64,000 nt of DNA from Mesorhizobium sp. WSM3859 (GTDB taxonomy: Bacteria; Pseudomonadota; Alphaproteobacteria; Rhizobiales; Rhizobiaceae): contig NZ_NSGG01000002.1 in NCBI RefSeq assembly GCF_002295065.1, positions 574,439 through 638,438 on the forward strand, in the 5' to 3' direction. Positions 55,129 to 64,000 of this stretch are shown here, piece after piece (the first letter of the stretch is position 1; the number at the start of each line of letters is the position of its first letter). Both the position numbers and the translations under genes were made by a program. The notes below the pieces were generated by a model. The model saw nothing but the letters and a program-made list of their open reading frames with translations. It did no database searches and was not told the DNA's origin.

Positions 55129-56406
55129 TCAGGCTTGGCGCAGGAAGATCGGCCAGGCGAGCGCCGCGCAGATCGCGGCCGCCAGCCATACGCCCGGCCA
55201 GGCAAATGCCACCAGCAGCCACGGAATGGCGATCGGCACTAGGCAGAAGCCGATGAAGACGAAGCTGTTGGCAAGGCTGAGCGCGGTGCCGACATGAGCG
55301 GCGCCGGCAAGCGTGGCAAGCTCGGTATAGGCGACGCCGTGCCAGGCGGAGACGAATATGCCGGCGATGACGACCGCCAATGGAAGCAGCGGCAGCAGCG
55401 CGGGGATTGCGGCGGCGCCCGTCACCAGCAGCCACAGCACCAGGAAGGCCAACGCGCTCAACGCGCTGCAGACTTTCAGGAACGGACGGCGGTTGCCGTG
55501 GCGGTCGGTGAAGCGGCCGCTCCAGACGCGCAACACCATGGCGCCGGTCTGCACGGCAGCAAGGGTTGCGCTGGTCACGATGGTGCCCATGCCGGCGAAG
55601 TCGTGCAGGAAGACCGAGGCGAAGGTCAGCATCGCGACCTGCGGGAAGCAGAGCAGGCCGATGGCGGTCGAGATACGCCAGACCTCGATGTTGCGCAACG
55701 GCGCCGGCCCGCTCGCCGCCGCCGCGGCGTGAGCGCCGCTTTCCACCGGCGGCTCGTGCAGCCAGCGCCAGGCAAAATAGGCCGAAACGGCGGAGACGGC
55801 CGCAAGCAGGCCGAATACCGCCGTGAAGCCCAAAGCCAGCGCCAACGAAGGCAGCACGAGCGCGCCCAGCCCGCCGCCGAGCGGCACCGCCGTCTGCCTG
55901 ATGCTCATGGCGAAGCCGCGCTCGCCCTCGCCGAACCAGCCCATGATGGCGCGGCCGCTGGAGCCGTTGACGCTGCCGCCGAGCAGGCCGGCGACTAGCA
56001 GGCTTGCCGAGAGCAGCGTGACACCGGGAATGGTTGTTCTCGTCGGTACGACGAGCAGCGCCATGATGAGAAGCCATGCCGCCGTCGCGCCGAGCCCGGT
56101 CAAGAGCACGCGGCGGTCGCCCCACCGGTCGGTGAGCACGCCCCAGGGCAGTTCGCTCAGCGCCACGCCGAGGCCGAGCAGCCCGAGCGCGAGGCCGAGC
56201 GAGGCATTGTCGAGATGGTAGCCCTGGCGCATCACCACAGCGGTCGCCGGAACGCCGGAGAAGGTGGCGGAGAAGCCGGCATTGGCGGCAACGCCGATGC
56301 CCAGCACCTTCCAGCGATGATTGGGGCCGAAGGCGCGGCGAGCAGGTTTGCCGGCAACGTCTCCCACTGGCGGCCGGCAGTCGTTGCGTGTGACGATGGC
56401 TGACAT
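55129..56406 (-). CDS. MFS transporter
   Basis: Protein of 425 residues with about twelve membrane helices; the MFS signature between helices 2 and 3 reads GVLTDRWGDRRVLL (about 85-98), with a second copy GRFTDRHGNRRPFL in the C-terminal half. Substrate unknown. It is divergent from a LysR regulator (116-base gap), which probably controls it. A short hydrophilic N-terminus precedes the first helix. Confidence 0.87.
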   Translation of the reverse strand: MSAIVTRNDCRPPVGDVAGKPARRAFGPNHRWKVLGIGVAANAGFSATFSGVPATAVVMRQGYHLDNASLGLALGLLGLGVALSELPWGVLTDRWGDRRVLLTGLGATAAWLLIMALLVVPTRTTIPGVTLLSASLLVAGLLGGSVNGSSGRAIMGWFGEGERGFAMSIRQTAVPLGGGLGALVLPSLALALGFTAVFGLLAAVSAVSAYFAWRWLHEPPVESGAHAAAAASGPAPLRNIEVWRISTAIGLLCFPQVAMLTFASVFLHDFAGMGTIVTSATLAAVQTGAMVLRVWSGRFTDRHGNRRPFLKVCSALSALAFLVLWLLVTGAAAIPALLPLLPLAVVIAGIFVSAWHGVAYTELATLAGAAHVGTALSLANSFVFIGFCLVPIAIPWLLVAFAWPGVWLAAAICAALAWPIFLRQA

Positions 56407-56522
56407 GAGCTCATTCCCGTTGCGGCCGGTTGTCCGGCTTGACGGATGGGATGTAGCGCCATAGCTTCATCCATAAAATCAGGAAGTTTTTGATCAATAC
56501 TCCTGAAAATTGGGACAATCTA

Positions 56523-57443
56523 ATGCGCCGCGTCACATTCGACCTCGATGTCCTCAGAACATTCGTCACCGGCATGGAGCTGGGCAGCTTCGCCAAGGCG
56601 GCCGAACGGCTGGGACGCTCGACGTCCGCAGTCAGCGCGCAATTGAAGAAGCTGGAAGAGCAGGCGGATACGCCGATCTTCCGCAAGGCGGGACGCGGCT
56701 TGGCATTGACCGAAGCCGGCGAAACCATGCTTGGCTATGCACGCCGGCTGGTCGAGCTCAACGACGAAGCGGCTTCCGCCATCCGCGGCGTCGAGCTGGA
56801 AGGCTGGGTGCGGCTTGGTCTGCAGGAGGATTTCGGCGAGGCGGTGCTGCCCGAGGTGCTCGGCCGCTTCGCCCGTGCGCATCCCAAGGTCCGCATCGAG
56901 GCGCGGATCGGACGCAGCCACGACCTGGCTGAGCGCGTCCTGTCAGGCAATCTCGACATCGCGCTCGCCTGGCATGACGGCACCACCCTGCCCTACAGCC
57001 GGCATGTCGCCGATGTGCAGGCGCGCTGGATCGGTCCGGCCAAGCCGATCGAGGCCGGTCCGCGCAATGGCGAGCCGCTGCCGCTGGTGGTGTTCGAGGC
57101 GCCTTGCCTCTTGCGCACGGTCGCGACCGAAACGCTCGACCGCGCCGGCAAGCCCTGGCGCATGGCTTTCTCCAGCCCCAGCCTCGGCGGCATCTGGGCG
57201 GCGGTGGCGGCTGGCCTTGGCCTGACGATTCGCACCGATATCGGCCTGCCCGCCAATGTCAGGGCGATCGCGCCGGGCGTGCTCGGGCTCCCCGCCCTGC
57301 CGATGATGGCGCTGCATCTGCACCAGAAGGACGCCGAGCTCGACCCGGTGGCGGCGCGGCTGGCGGAGATTCTTCTGCAGGCGGCGCTGGAGACGCTGCC
57401 GGAGGGGGCACAGGCCAAGGAGAGCTTGCCAAAGGTCGCCTAG
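56523..57443 (+). CDS. LysR-family transcriptional regulator
   Basis: Protein of 306 residues: HTH (FDLDVLRTFVTGMELGSFAK, STSAVSAQLKKLEEQ) and effector domain. GGGA lies 7 bases before the ATG at 56523; a TTG at 56490 in the same frame has poorer spacing. It faces the MFS gene and is likely its regulator, responding to the exported or imported compound. Confidence 0.9.
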   Translation: MRRVTFDLDVLRTFVTGMELGSFAKAAERLGRSTSAVSAQLKKLEEQADTPIFRKAGRGLALTEAGETMLGYARRLVELNDEAASAIRGVELEGWVRLGLQEDFGEAVLPEVLGRFARAHPKVRIEARIGRSHDLAERVLSGNLDIALAWHDGTTLPYSRHVADVQARWIGPAKPIEAGPRNGEPLPLVVFEAPCLLRTVATETLDRAGKPWRMAFSSPSLGGIWAAVAAGLGLTIRTDIGLPANVRAIAPGVLGLPALPMMALHLHQKDAELDPVAARLAEILLQAALETLPEGAQAKESLPKVA

Positions 57444-57496
57444 CTTTTCGAACAAGAAGCGCTGCAGATCGAAGTACCCGGCGTCGCGTTCCGTCA

Positions 57497-57655
57497 CACC
57501 CCCCTCTGTCCTGCCGGACATCTCCCCCGCAAGGGGGGAGACTAGATGTCGCGCAGGCTTTCGCTAATCGCCGACGTTGCAGGACGAGCGCCGTCAGCGG
57601 AGCTGCTGATCTCCCCCCTTGCGGGGGAGATGCCCGGCAGGGCAGAGGGGGGTGC
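57497..57655. repeat. Family A palindromic element, copy 5, arms reversed
   Basis: Left arm: tail CACCCCCCTCTGTCC, hairpin region TGTCCTGCCGGACA, then ATCTCCCCCGC and complement. Right arm from 57608: GATCTCCCCCC, TTGC, complement, CCCGGCAGGG, AGAGGGGGG tail. Here the big hairpins face inward and the tails outward, the reverse of the other copies. Lies between the LysR gene and der. Confidence 0.87.
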
Positions 57656-57702
57656 TGTCCCGCCAGCGTTGCGAGGATTCTAACCCGCGACCGAGATAAA
57701 CC

Positions 57703-59133
57703 TCACCGCTTCTTCGCCCGACCAGCAAACGGATTGTCCGAGGTGCGCAGCGCCATGCGGATCGGCACGCCGGGCATGTCGAAGGCCTCGCGCAGGCTGT
57801 TGGTCAGGTAGCGGACATAGGATTGCGGCATCGCGTCCGGCCGCGAGCAGGAGACGACAAAGCCCGGCGGGCGCGTCTTGGCCTGGGTGACATATTTAAT
57901 CTTCAGCCGGCGGCCGGCGACGGCGGGCGGCGGGTGATGTGCCAGGATGCCTTCCAGCCAGCGGTTGAGCTTGCCGGTCGAGACGCGGCTGTTCCACACC
58001 TTGTGCGTCTTGATGATGCTTTCCATCAGCTTGTCTAGGCCGCGCCCGGTCTCGGCCGAGACCGTCACCGCCTGGATGCCGCGCACCTGCGGCAAGAGCC
58101 GCTCGGTCTTCTCGCGCAGCTCGGACAAGAGCTCCTGCGGATTGTCGATCAGGTCCCATTTGTTGAAGGCGATCACCGGCGCCCTGCCCTCGCGGATGAT
58201 CAGGTCGGCGATCTGCAGGTCCTGCTTCTCGAAGGGGATGGTAGCGTCGAGCACGATGATGACGATCTCGGCGAAGCGGATGGCGCGCAGGCCGTCCTGC
58301 ACCGAAAGCTTTTCCAGCTTCTCCTGCACCTTCGACTTGCGCCGCATGCCGGCGGTGTCGAACAGCTTGATGCGGCGGCTGCGCCAGTCCCAGTCGACCG
58401 AGATCGAATCGCGGGTGATGCCGGCTTCCGGACCGGTGAGCAGCCGCTCCTCGCCGATCAGCGCGTTGATCAGCGTCGACTTGCCGGCATTCGGACGGCC
58501 GACCACGGCGATGCGCAGCGGCTTGGTGTCGTCATAGGGTGCTTCAGCGTCCGGGTCGGCGATGTCCTCGCCGATCAGCGCCTCGCTGGCGGCGATCTCG
58601 CCGCTGTCTTCCTCGTCGTCCTCGCCGAAGACACGCTCCTCGCCAAGCGCTTCGATCACCGCGTCGCGCAGGTCGGGCATGCCCTGGCCGTGCTCGGCCG
58701 AAACCGGAATCGGTTCGCCGAGGCCAAGCTCCCAGGCCTCAAGCATCCCCCCTTGAGCGCCCCGCGCCTCGGCCTTGTTGGCGACAAGAACCACCGGCTT
58801 GCCGGATTTGCGCACGACGTCGGCGAAGGTGCGGTCGTCCGGCATCAGGCCGGATTTGGCATCGACGGTGAAGAAGATGAGGTCGGCCTCGCGGATGGCG
58901 ATCTCGGTCTGCTGGCGCATGCGGCCGGGCAGCGTCGAGGCAGCCGCGTCCTCGAAACCGGCGGTGTCGATAACGTCGAAATGCAGGTCGTAAAGCTTGG
59001 CGGCATGGACGCGGCGGTCGCGCGTGACGCCCGGCGTGTCGTCGACAAGCGCCAGCTTCTTTCCGACCAGCCGATTGAAAAGAGTCGATTTGCCGACGTT
59101 AGGCCGACCGATGATGGCGACTTTGAAGCCCAT
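57703..59133 (-). CDS. der: Ribosome-associated GTPase Der
   Basis: Protein of 476 residues with two GTPase domains in tandem: first P-loop [14 protein letters not shown] (about 9), switch [12 protein letters not shown]; second P-loop [14 protein letters not shown] (about 212), DTAGM, NKWD; and a C-terminal KH-like domain. Der (EngA) is essential for 50S subunit maturation. An acidic linker ([14 protein letters not shown]) joins the two GTPase units. Confidence 0.97.
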   Translation of the reverse strand: MGFKVAIIGRPNVGKSTLFNRLVGKKLALVDDTPGVTRDRRVHAAKLYDLHFDVIDTAGFEDAAASTLPGRMRQQTEIAIREADLIFFTVDAKSGLMPDDRTFADVVRKSGKPVVLVANKAEARGAQGGMLEAWELGLGEPIPVSAEHGQGMPDLRDAVIEALGEERVFGEDDEEDSGEIAASEALIGEDIADPDAEAPYDDTKPLRIAVVGRPNAGKSTLINALIGEERLLTGPEAGITRDSISVDWDWRSRRIKLFDTAGMRRKSKVQEKLEKLSVQDGLRAIRFAEIVIIVLDATIPFEKQDLQIADLIIREGRAPVIAFNKWDLIDNPQELLSELREKTERLLPQVRGIQAVTVSAETGRGLDKLMESIIKTHKVWNSRVSTGKLNRWLEGILAHHPPPAVAGRRLKIKYVTQAKTRPPGFVVSCSRPDAMPQSYVRYLTNSLREAFDMPGVPIRMALRTSDNPFAGRAKKR

Positions 59134-59150
59134 CCAATCTACCGTTTATT

Positions 59151-59200
59151 TTGCATGTCGTTTGTCCCAAAACCGCTGCGCACTTTTGGGCGACATGCAA
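59151..59200. repeat. Dispersed palindrome, family C, copy 2
   Basis: TTGCATGTCG and CGACATGCAA ends with TTTGTCCCAAAACCGCTGCG inside. Same family as 31441-31489. It lies between der and the TPR-like gene, next to the latter's stop codon. Confidence 0.78.
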
Positions 59201-59866
59201 TCACGACGCGTTGCCCGACCCGCGGATCAGCTCGGACATCAGCTGCGCCCGCTGGCGCACATTGCGCGGGGCACCGTCATCCGAAGAGATCTGGTCGAAC
59301 AGTTTGAGCGCGTCGGCCGACTTGCCGTCCTTCCAGGCGGCAAGGCCAAGCGCCTCGCGCGCCGAATGGCGCAGCGGATTGGTATCGGCGGTGAGTGCCT
59401 CGACCCGGCTGGAGACATCGGCGTAAGAGCCATGGTCGACGAGCAGCAGGGCTGCCCTCAGCCTCGCCATGTCGCGAATGCCGGCGGGAATGGCGCTGTC
59501 GGCCGCGACGTCGTCGAAATCCTTGACCGCGCCGTCGACATCGCCCTTGTCGGCCTTGACGGTCGCGGCGCGCATGCGAGCGAGCAGCGGATAGGCGCCG
59601 TAGCCGTCCTTCTCCAGCTGGTCGAGCGCGGCGATCGCCTCGTCGTTCTTGCCGTCATTGGCGAGCTTGAGGGCCGCCGAGAAAGCATCACCTGAACGAT
59701 TGGCGCGGGTCTCGTCCCAATAGCGGTAGCCGACGACGGCGGCGGTGCCGAGCACGATCAGGATGGCGATGCCCAGAATGGCCGGACCAAAACGATCCCA
59801 TAGCTTCTGCGCCTGCTCGCGACGAATCTCTTCGTTCACTTCGCGGATAAAACTGTCGTCCGACAT
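59201..59866 (-). CDS. Membrane-anchored TPR-like protein (YfgM/DUF2133 type)
   Basis: Protein of 221 residues: cytosolic N-terminus (IREVNEEIRREQAQKLWDRF), one membrane helix (about 28-48; AILGIAILIVLGTAAVVGY), then a periplasmic TPR-like domain (DAFSAALKLANDGKNDEAIA). Related to YfgM, which links the Sec translocon with periplasmic chaperones. Upstream of der on the same strand, as in many proteobacteria. Confidence 0.85.
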   Translation of the reverse strand: MSDDSFIREVNEEIRREQAQKLWDRFGPAILGIAILIVLGTAAVVGYRYWDETRANRSGDAFSAALKLANDGKNDEAIAALDQLEKDGYGAYPLLARMRAATVKADKGDVDGAVKDFDDVAADSAIPAGIRDMARLRAALLLVDHGSYADVSSRVEALTADTNPLRHSAREALGLAAWKDGKSADALKLFDQISSDDGAPRNVRQRAQLMSELIRGSGNAS

Positions 59867-60073
59867 CAATCACTAACCATTGCGGCCACAAACCATCGCG
59901 GCGCTTCTTGAGCCCGCGTTTTAGCGAAATTTTGTCGGCATGGAAGGGGGCGGGCCGGAAAATCGGCTGGGAATGCCCGGCACCCACAGGACTTGCCCGA
60001 ACGCATCCGCGCCACATTTGCGCGATAGCCAGCTTCCGAACAGCCGGAGGGGGGTCCCGCCAGAAAGTTGCCA

Positions 60074-61087
60074 ATGCTGCGTTCGTACCGCGTCCTTGCA
60101 TATAGTCTTGCTTCGCTGGCCTCGGCCAATGCGGCCTTCGCCGATCCGCCGAAGCCGCCAGCCGTTTCGCCGGCCAGGCCCAACCAGGTCGTGCTGATCT
60201 CGTTCGATGCCGCCCGCGAAATCTCGCATTGGCAGCGAAGCCGGGCGCTGGCAAAGCGCACAGGCGCGCATTTCACTTATTTCCTGTCCTGCGTCTTCCT
60301 GCTCTCGCCGGAAACGCGGCAGGACTATGCCGGCCCCGGCAAAGCCGCCGGCAAATCCAATGTCGGCTTCGGCGCCTCGAAACAGGACGTCGCGGACCGG
60401 CTCGAGCAGGTCCGGCTGGCCGCGGTCGAGGGCCACGACATCGGCAGCCATGCCTGCGGCCATTTCGACGGTAAGGCATGGAGCAAGGCGGACTGGCTGG
60501 CCGAATTCGCCTCCGCGCGGCGCATTTTCGAAAATGCCTACGCCATCAACGGCATCTCGCCCGAGCCGCCTGGCTGGCGCGATTTCGCCCGTCATGCCGT
60601 GACGGGTTTCCGCGCGCCGTATCTGTCGACCGACAAGGCGCTTTACGAAGCGCTGCCCGAGGCCGGCTTCCAGTACGACGCGAGCGGTGTCTCGAACGGT
60701 GCCGAACTGCCGCCGACCAGGAACGGCATAACCCGCTTTGCCCTGCCCCTCATCCCGGAGGGGCCGAAGGCGAAGCCGGTGGTCGCCATGGACTACAATC
60801 TCTATGTCCGCCATTCAGACGGCGCCGAGAAACCGGCGATGGCGGGCGAATTCACCGAGCGCGCCTATCAGGCATTCCGCGCCGCCTTCGATGCTCAGTA
60901 CGACGGCCAGCGCGTGCCGCTGGAACTCGGCTTCCACTTCACGCTGATGAACGGCGGCGCCTATTGGGACGCGCTGGAGCGGTTCGCCGGCGAGGTCTGC
61001 GGGAAAGCCGATGTCGAGTGCATCAGTTTTCGCGATTATGTCGCACGCCAGCGCACCGGCCAGGCGCAGGCGAGCGTGGGCGGCTGA
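60074..61087 (+). CDS. Secreted polysaccharide deacetylase
   Basis: Protein of 337 residues with a signal peptide (LRSYRVLAYSLASLASANAAFA, cut near 24). The NodB-homology fold is seen in VVLISFDAAREISHW (catalytic Asp) and the metal His pair in GHDIGSHACGH (about 120-130). Such enzymes remove acetyl groups from chitin-like or peptidoglycan sugars in the periplasm or outside. The first readable ATG is at 60074; a TTG two codons earlier is an alternative. Ribosome site weak. Confidence 0.82.
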   Translation: MLRSYRVLAYSLASLASANAAFADPPKPPAVSPARPNQVVLISFDAAREISHWQRSRALAKRTGAHFTYFLSCVFLLSPETRQDYAGPGKAAGKSNVGFGASKQDVADRLEQVRLAAVEGHDIGSHACGHFDGKAWSKADWLAEFASARRIFENAYAINGISPEPPGWRDFARHAVTGFRAPYLSTDKALYEALPEAGFQYDASGVSNGAELPPTRNGITRFALPLIPEGPKAKPVVAMDYNLYVRHSDGAEKPAMAGEFTERAYQAFRAAFDAQYDGQRVPLELGFHFTLMNGGAYWDALERFAGEVCGKADVECISFRDYVARQRTGQAQASVGG

Positions 61088-61120
61088 GCCGCCCTTGTTC
61101 CATTGTGCCGTGACCCGCCT

Positions 61121-62383
61121 TCAGGCTGGATCGGGTTCAGTTTCCCTGCGCTCGACATAACGCTGGTCGATTTCCGGAAGTGGCTCGCCCTTGATTGTCG
61201 CTTCGAAAGCGCGAAGGCGCTTGTGAACCGACAGGAGCTCGACGATCGTCGACCACGAATTGACCAGATACTGAAATGAGTTGGTCACTTGGCTAAAAGC
61301 CGAATTCACCTGATTGATCAGCCCAAGCGTCAGGGCTCCAGCGACCATCGACGGCGCCATCAGGAAAAGAGCGAATATGTTGTTCAATTGTAAATACAAA
61401 TAGCGAACCACGTTGAAATATACGTAGTGAAAATAGAGTCGGAAGTAGTTGTGCCGAACATGCCCGAACAATTCGGCAACAGTCGGTGGTTGCGCACGCG
61501 TGGGATCGTCCTCACCGTAAACGAGCTCCTTACGATAGGCGGCTTCGACACGCTGATTTCGGAACTGCAGGCCAGGCAACTTAATGCCCGCGACGGCAAT
61601 GCATACTGTTCCAAATACCGCCCAAAATATCGCAGCCAAAACAAGAGGTTGCGGAACCTGACCTACGAATGGCAACACAGTGATGTGCTTCGAGTAAGCT
61701 AGCAAGATCGGCATGAAGGCAATCAACGTCATGATGGAGTCGATAAAGCTTGTCCCAAGATCCTCCATGATGCGCGAAAAGCGCATCGTGTCTTCCTGGA
61801 CACGCTGGGACGCCCCCTCGATTTCGCGCAACCTAGGCCAATAAGACATGTAGTAGTCGTTCATTGCCGTGCGCCAGCGGAACACCCAGTGACTGACAAA
61901 GAAGTTCGTCAGAACATAGACGGTGACAGCTACAAGCGCGATACCCAGAAACGTTATTATCTGCGCATAGACATCGCCTTCGGTAGCTTTCACGCTTTTG
62001 CTGACAATGCCCTGAATGAGATCCCAAAAGGGACCGTACCAAGCGTTGATCGCCACGCTCACCTGAACCTGGAAATAGGTCGTGAATAATATCAATGAAC
62101 TTCCAAGGATCGACCAGCGGTCCCACGGATGCGGAGAATACCAGTGCCAGAAGGAGTGAAAGAGCAGCACGCCCAGTGTGAAATAGACATAGAACCAAAG
62201 AAATGGAGGCGACCAGAACACCGAGACTCCGATGATCGGTGGCGCGTCCGCTGCGGCAGGAGGCAGTCCGATGAGAGCGCCAATCTGCTCGCCGCCCAGA
62301 AACCAAACGGCGACCATGACCGCGCTCCAGAGGGCGGCCGAGGTGAAGAAAAGCTTCGGCTGCGGGAAGAAAGATACGAACAC
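61121..62383 (-). CDS. bacA: Peptide transporter BacA/SbmA
   Basis: Protein of 420 residues, inner-membrane SbmA_BacA family, with [20 protein letters not shown] at the start and blocks [22 protein letters not shown] and [23 protein letters not shown] typical of the family. BacA imports peptides, protects rhizobia from plant NCR peptides, and affects very-long-chain fatty acid modification of lipid A. Start is GTG after GAGGA. Base composition is unusually AT-rich for the window (only 19 of 60 bases at 61381-61440 are G or C), which suggests transfer or different codon pressure. Confidence 0.9.
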   Translation of the reverse strand: MFVSFFPQPKLFFTSAALWSAVMVAVWFLGGEQIGALIGLPPAAADAPPIIGVSVFWSPPFLWFYVYFTLGVLLFHSFWHWYSPHPWDRWSILGSSLILFTTYFQVQVSVAINAWYGPFWDLIQGIVSKSVKATEGDVYAQIITFLGIALVAVTVYVLTNFFVSHWVFRWRTAMNDYYMSYWPRLREIEGASQRVQEDTMRFSRIMEDLGTSFIDSIMTLIAFMPILLAYSKHITVLPFVGQVPQPLVLAAIFWAVFGTVCIAVAGIKLPGLQFRNQRVEAAYRKELVYGEDDPTRAQPPTVAELFGHVRHNYFRLYFHYVYFNVVRYLYLQLNNIFALFLMAPSMVAGALTLGLINQVNSAFSQVTNSFQYLVNSWSTIVELLSVHKRLRAFEATIKGEPLPEIDQRYVERRETEPDPA

Positions 62384-62505
62384 TGTGGCGGGTTTCCTCG
62401 GTCTGACCGCAAATCAGCGGCGTTGCTGTTCGGCGGGCATAAGGTCACACATCAGCGGGAAAGAAAATGCCCTGCCCCATGCCCGGCATCGAACAAGGCC
62501 GCAAA

Positions 62506-63663
62506 TCATGGCGATTTTGGCGCGGCCGACCAGGCAATGACGCCGGAGGCGAGCAGCGCCGCCGCCGCCATGATCGATGCAAGGGTATAATTGCCCGATG
62601 CCTGAGCGAGCAGGCCGGCGGCGATCGGGCCGACGATCTGGCCGAGGCCAAAGGCCGCCGTCATCACCGCGAAGACGCGGCGCGGCGATTGCGGCGCGAG
62701 CTGCCTCGCAACCTGCAGGCCGAGCGCGGTGATGGCGATGAAGGTGCCGCCAAGCAGGACGCCGGCAATCAGCGGTCCGGTGGAGCCGTTGACGGCGACG
62801 CTGGCGGTGACGCCGACCACCTCGATCAGGCAGGTGACCGCATAGGCGGCGTAGAGGCCGATCCGCACGGCCAGCTTCTGCCAGAACCATGTCGAAGGAA
62901 AGCCGGCGAGGCCGGCGACCATCCAGACGCTTGCCTCGAAGACGCGGCTGCCGCCGCCCTGGCGGACAATGGCGATCAGAAACGTCGCGGTCACCACATA
63001 GCCGAAGCCGAACAGCCCGTAGGCGACGATCATTTTGGTCAGCGACCTGTCTCTGGGCAGCGCCGGCTCGCGGCCGGCAACGCCATTGGCTGGCCTGGCG
63101 GCGCCGGCAAGCAGCGCGACCAGAAGCAGGCCGGCCAGCGAGATCGCTCCCGACCAGAGCCAGCCCGCCGTCCAATCGGCATGCTCGGTGACCAGGACGG
63201 CCAGCAGCGCCGAGGATGCCGCGATGCCCAGGCCGACGCCGCCGAAATGCAGCGCCTGCAGATTGCCGCGGCCGGCTTCGGCGAGATGGCTGAAGACGAT
63301 CGAGGACATGAACACCATGACGAAAGCGCTGGCGAGGCCGGCGAGGAAACGGATGACGAGAAAGGCGGCCATCGTCTCGTTCAGGCCCATCAGGCCGGCA
63401 AGCAAGGCGCTGGCGGCGAGGCTGGCGAACATCAGCATGCGCTCACGGCCATGCGCCCAGCCGCCCGCGGCAGCCAGCGCGCCGACGAGATAGCCGAGGT
63501 AATTGGCGGAGGCGATCCAGCCGGCATCGGCCGGCGTCAAATGCAACGCCTCCATCATGCCGGGCAGGATCGGCGTGTAGACGAAGCGGCCGATGCCCAT
63601 GGCGACGGCAAGCGCTGTCATGCCGGCGAGAGCAAGACGCAAGGGGGATGGCGAGGCGTTCAT
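62506..63663 (-). CDS. YbfB/YjiJ-type MFS transporter
   Basis: Protein of 385 residues with about twelve membrane helices and the pattern MGIGRFVYTPILPGMMEAL (about 24-42) of the YbfB/YjiJ subfamily. Substrate unknown. The ATG at 63663 (MNASPSPLRLALAGM) was chosen over one 12 codons upstream. No linked regulator. Confidence 0.82.
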   Translation of the reverse strand: MNASPSPLRLALAGMTALAVAMGIGRFVYTPILPGMMEALHLTPADAGWIASANYLGYLVGALAAAGGWAHGRERMLMFASLAASALLAGLMGLNETMAAFLVIRFLAGLASAFVMVFMSSIVFSHLAEAGRGNLQALHFGGVGLGIAASSALLAVLVTEHADWTAGWLWSGAISLAGLLLVALLAGAARPANGVAGREPALPRDRSLTKMIVAYGLFGFGYVVTATFLIAIVRQGGGSRVFEASVWMVAGLAGFPSTWFWQKLAVRIGLYAAYAVTCLIEVVGVTASVAVNGSTGPLIAGVLLGGTFIAITALGLQVARQLAPQSPRRVFAVMTAAFGLGQIVGPIAAGLLAQASGNYTLASIMAAAALLASGVIAWSAAPKSP

Positions 63664-63740
63664 CGCGGCGCACAATAAGAATGCGCGTCCGCGAAACAAT
63701 GCGTTTGCGTTGGGCCAGCGGTGCGCCCCAGGAGTAGACG

Positions 63741-63790
63741 TCCCCTCACCCAGCCTCCGCTTCGCTCGGCTGACCTCTCCCCGGTGGAGG
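63741..63790. repeat. Single family A-like arm cut off at the insertion sequence
   Basis: Tail CCCCTCACCC, imperfect hairpin CCTCCGCTTCGCTCGG, then CCTCTCCCCGGTGGAGG, where a matching second arm would be expected but IS-like sequence begins. Confidence 0.6.
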
Positions 63791-64000
63791 GCTTTGCACA
63801 GAATCGGATCGGTGATTCCATGCGGATATCCGGCAAGGAGGATTCGCGATGGTGGATCGGGTGCTTGGTCAGCTGAGCCTGGCGGACGGTTTTGCGGCGT
63901 CGGATGAGACGATCTTCGACCTAATAGCGAAGGAACTGGACTGGGCGCCGATCCGAACCTTGCTTGGTCAGCGCAGCGGTCCTGGCTCTGGCAACACCAG
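63790..64000 (+). mobile_element. Left part of an IS5-like insertion sequence
   Basis: The transposase start at 63849 and the sudden end of a repeat arm near 63790 mark the left end of an insertion sequence. The exact terminal repeat cannot be fixed as the right end is outside the window. Confidence 0.6.
63849..64000 (+). CDS. IS5-family transposase, N-terminal fragment
   Basis: Reads MVDRVLGQLSLADGFAASDE then TIFDLIAKELDWAPIRTLLG, the N-terminal region of IS5/DUF772-type transposases. AAGGAGG lies before the ATG. Continues past the right edge, so the catalytic DDE residues are not seen. Confidence 0.72.
   Translation, partial: MVDRVLGQLSLADGFAASDETIFDLIAKELDWAPIRTLLGQRSGPGSGNT

Noticed and set aside
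62467..63678. 403-codon plus-strand open frame
   Set aside because: Antisense of the YbfB-type transporter gene, hydrophilic and repetitive.

Overview
The window looks like a chromosomal stretch of a Mesorhizobium-like alphaproteobacterium (Rhizobiales, Phyllobacteriaceae). It is GC-rich, and its core genes follow typical rhizobial arrangements: fabI / DnaJ-like / RT0821-type lipoprotein / pdxH, an atpI-B-E-B'-B operon, glyQ/glyS, and bioY with a GntR regulator carrying perfect BioR boxes. The species assignment is inference from protein style and gene order; no search was run.

Layout. 1-5 kb: fabI fragment, a type II DnaJ homologue, a lipoprotein, pdxH, and an acyl-CoA dehydrogenase / enoyl-CoA hydratase pair. 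5.2-12.1 kb: a polyol or sugar catabolic operon on the minus strand (substrate-binding protein, ATPase, permease, short-chain dehydrogenase, FGGY kinase) with an AraC-type regulator. 12.3-13.5 kb: a secreted GH25 lysozyme-like protein. 13.5-23.6 kb: an alpha-galactoside-type locus. An AraC regulator diverges from a GH4 glycosidase, a family 5 binding protein, two permeases, a double ATPase and a second GH4 enzyme (MelA-like); it resembles the agp/mel system of Sinorhizobium. 23.6-33 kb: purD, a PhyH dioxygenase with a divergent LysR regulator, ubiA, an FAD-linked dehydrogenase, a Sua5-type protein, and small secreted or acidic proteins. 33.3-37.6 kb: glyS and glyQ separated by a DUF559 nuclease gene. 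37.7-50.4 kb: mostly housekeeping genes (GNAT, TPR protein, bioY/bioR, octaprenyl diphosphate synthase, a TrmN6-like methylase, SohB-like peptidase, ispE, moaB, radical SAM PA0069 family, rnhB). 50.8-53.5 kb: the F0 half of ATP synthase. 53.8-63.7 kb: SleB-like hydrolase, MFS/LysR pair, der, TPR protein, polysaccharide deacetylase, bacA and a second MFS gene. The window ends inside an IS5-like transposase.

The most striking feature is an abundance of palindromic repeats. One superfamily has arms made of two small hairpins plus a G-rich tail, usually in inverted pairs. One pair sits in frame inside the glyS coding sequence and adds about 52 codons. Another pair flanks, almost to the base, a DUF559 endonuclease-like gene wedged between glyQ and glyS. 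A third is nested inside a related pair downstream of rnhB. This suggests a REPIN-like family in which the DUF559 nuclease might be the mobilising partner; that link is a hypothesis. Other points of note are an ispE gene with no normal start codon (an ATC sits at the expected place), an SOS box before the radical SAM gene, and a bacA gene that is visibly AT-richer than its surroundings.
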